A DNA stretch of 8,308 bases from an uncultured Kineosporia sp. (lineage in GTDB: Bacteria > Actinomycetota > Actinomycetes > Actinomycetales > Kineosporiaceae): NCBI GenBank assembly GCA_937859855.1, contig CALMAR010000007.1, forward strand, positions 3,832 through 12,139, written 5' to 3'. Position 1 is the first letter of the stretch, and the number at the start of each line of letters is the position of its first letter. Below are positions 7,791 to 8,308 of the stretch, in pieces. The notes beneath the pieces are model-generated. The model was not told the origin of the DNA, made no database searches, and saw only the letters and a program-made list of their open reading frames with translations. The translations under genes were made by a program, and so were the position numbers.

Positions 7791-8308
7791 ATGATCCGGG
7801 AGCAGGTGCCTGGCGCGGCCCGGGCGCTGAAGGCGCTGCAGTTGCTGGCCTCAGCGGATGGGCCACTGCCCGCCGCCGCGATCGCCCGCTCACTCGGCCA
7901 GCCCCGCAGTACCACCTATCACCTGCTGACGGCCATGATCGAGGCCGGTTTCGTCGTCCATCTGCCTGAGGACCGGCGCTACGGCCTCGGCCTGGCCGTC
8001 TTCGAGGTGGGCACTGCCTACACCCGGCAACGGCCGCTGCAGAGATTGGCCCGCCCGCTGCTGGCCCGGCTGGTCGATTCGACCGGCGAGAGTGCCCATC
8101 TGGCCACTCTGCACGGCCGCGAAGTGCTGTACCTGATCGAGGAGCGGGCTCCACGCCGTCCGCCGCTGGTCACCGATGTCGGCGTCCGGCTGCCGGCCCA
8201 GCTGACCGCCAGTGGCCGGGCAATGCTGGCCGAGCTGCCGGCGGCCCAGGTCCGGGCCCTGTTCGCCGACCGCCCCGCGTTCGTACGGCGGCACGGCGCA
8301 GGCCCGCC
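7791..8308 (+). CDS. hutR: IclR-family transcriptional regulator, probable hut regulator (3' end outside window)
   Basis: The frame opens at ATG 7791 and is still open at the window edge after 172 residues. IclR proteins have about 250 residues, so roughly 80 C-terminal residues are missing. The N-terminal winged helix-turn-helix spans about 8-68, with the recognition-helix region PRSTTYHLLTAMIEAGF (38-54) and wing residues RRYGLG (62-67). The effector-binding domain begins near 80, with ESAHLATLHGREVLYL and the family's Gly-x-Ala-x-Leu-Ala block seen as ASGRAMLAEL. Purine-rich GAGGAGG (7781-7787) precedes the start; the GAGG at 7781-7784 gives a 6-nt spacer. It is divergent from hutH, so control of the hut operon in response to a pathway intermediate, and of itself, is likely. 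IclR-type hut regulators are known in corynebacteria (HutR), unlike the GntR-type HutC of pseudomonads. The family is certain; the target is inferred from position and the nearby site. Confidence 0.93.
   Translation, partial: MIREQVPGAARALKALQLLASADGPLPAAAIARSLGQPRSTTYHLLTAMIEAGFVVHLPEDRRYGLGLAVFEVGTAYTRQRPLQRLARPLLARLVDSTGESAHLATLHGREVLYLIEERAPRRPPLVTDVGVRLPAQLTASGRAMLAELPAAQVRALFADRPAFVRRHGAGP

Noticed and set aside
7519..8154. Minus-strand open frame of 211 codons across the hutH start, the intergenic region and the IclR gene
   Set aside because: It overlaps two confident genes and a control region and has no family features. It would also have to begin inside the IclR helix-turn-helix gene.
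1..8308. CRISPR arrays, insertion sequences, phage genes, rRNA or tRNA genes
   Set aside because: No spaced direct repeats, transposase, terminal inverted repeats or RNA gene structures were seen. The window is an ordinary catabolic locus.

Overview
The window is high-GC bacterial DNA with dense, overlapping genes and almost no intergenic space, which suggests an actinobacterium. The protein styles and the regulator family agree with this. I cannot place the genus from sequence alone. Nearly everything in it is one histidine-utilization (hut) locus.

Layout. Positions 1-82 may hold the end of a minus-strand reading frame that leaves the window; its identity is doubtful. Positions 83-238 hold no gene that I can see. 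Positions 239-490 (+) encode a small PspC-domain membrane protein. From 7616 down to 487 (minus strand) five genes run head to tail in the order hutH, hutU, an M20/AllC-like amidohydrolase, hutF, hutI. Four of the five joins are tight: hutU/M20 GTGA, M20/hutF ATGA and hutF/hutI TGATG overlap, and the hutH stop lies 59 nt before the preferred hutU start, which has its own Shine-Dalgarno. Positions 7617-7790 form a divergent regulatory region. From 7791 (+) a gene for an IclR-family regulator runs off the right edge and is very likely the local hut regulator (HutR type).

How the genes work together. HutH deaminates histidine to urocanate. HutU hydrates urocanate to imidazolonepropionate. HutI opens the ring to N-formimidoylglutamate. 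HutF removes the imino nitrogen as ammonia to give N-formylglutamate. The last step, N-formylglutamate to glutamate plus formate, is normally HutG, and no HutG is present. The M20-family enzyme encoded between hutU and hutF, whose relatives cleave N-carbamoyl compounds, is the natural candidate for that step. No histidine permease is seen in the window.

The points most worth a second look are the M20 enzyme standing in for HutG, a 14-bp site at 7671-7684 that resembles the operator I remember for the IclR-type regulator HutR of Corynebacterium resistens, a Cys-Ser-Gly rather than Ala-Ser-Gly cofactor motif in HutH, and convergent hutI and pspC genes whose stop codons share one CTAG palindrome.
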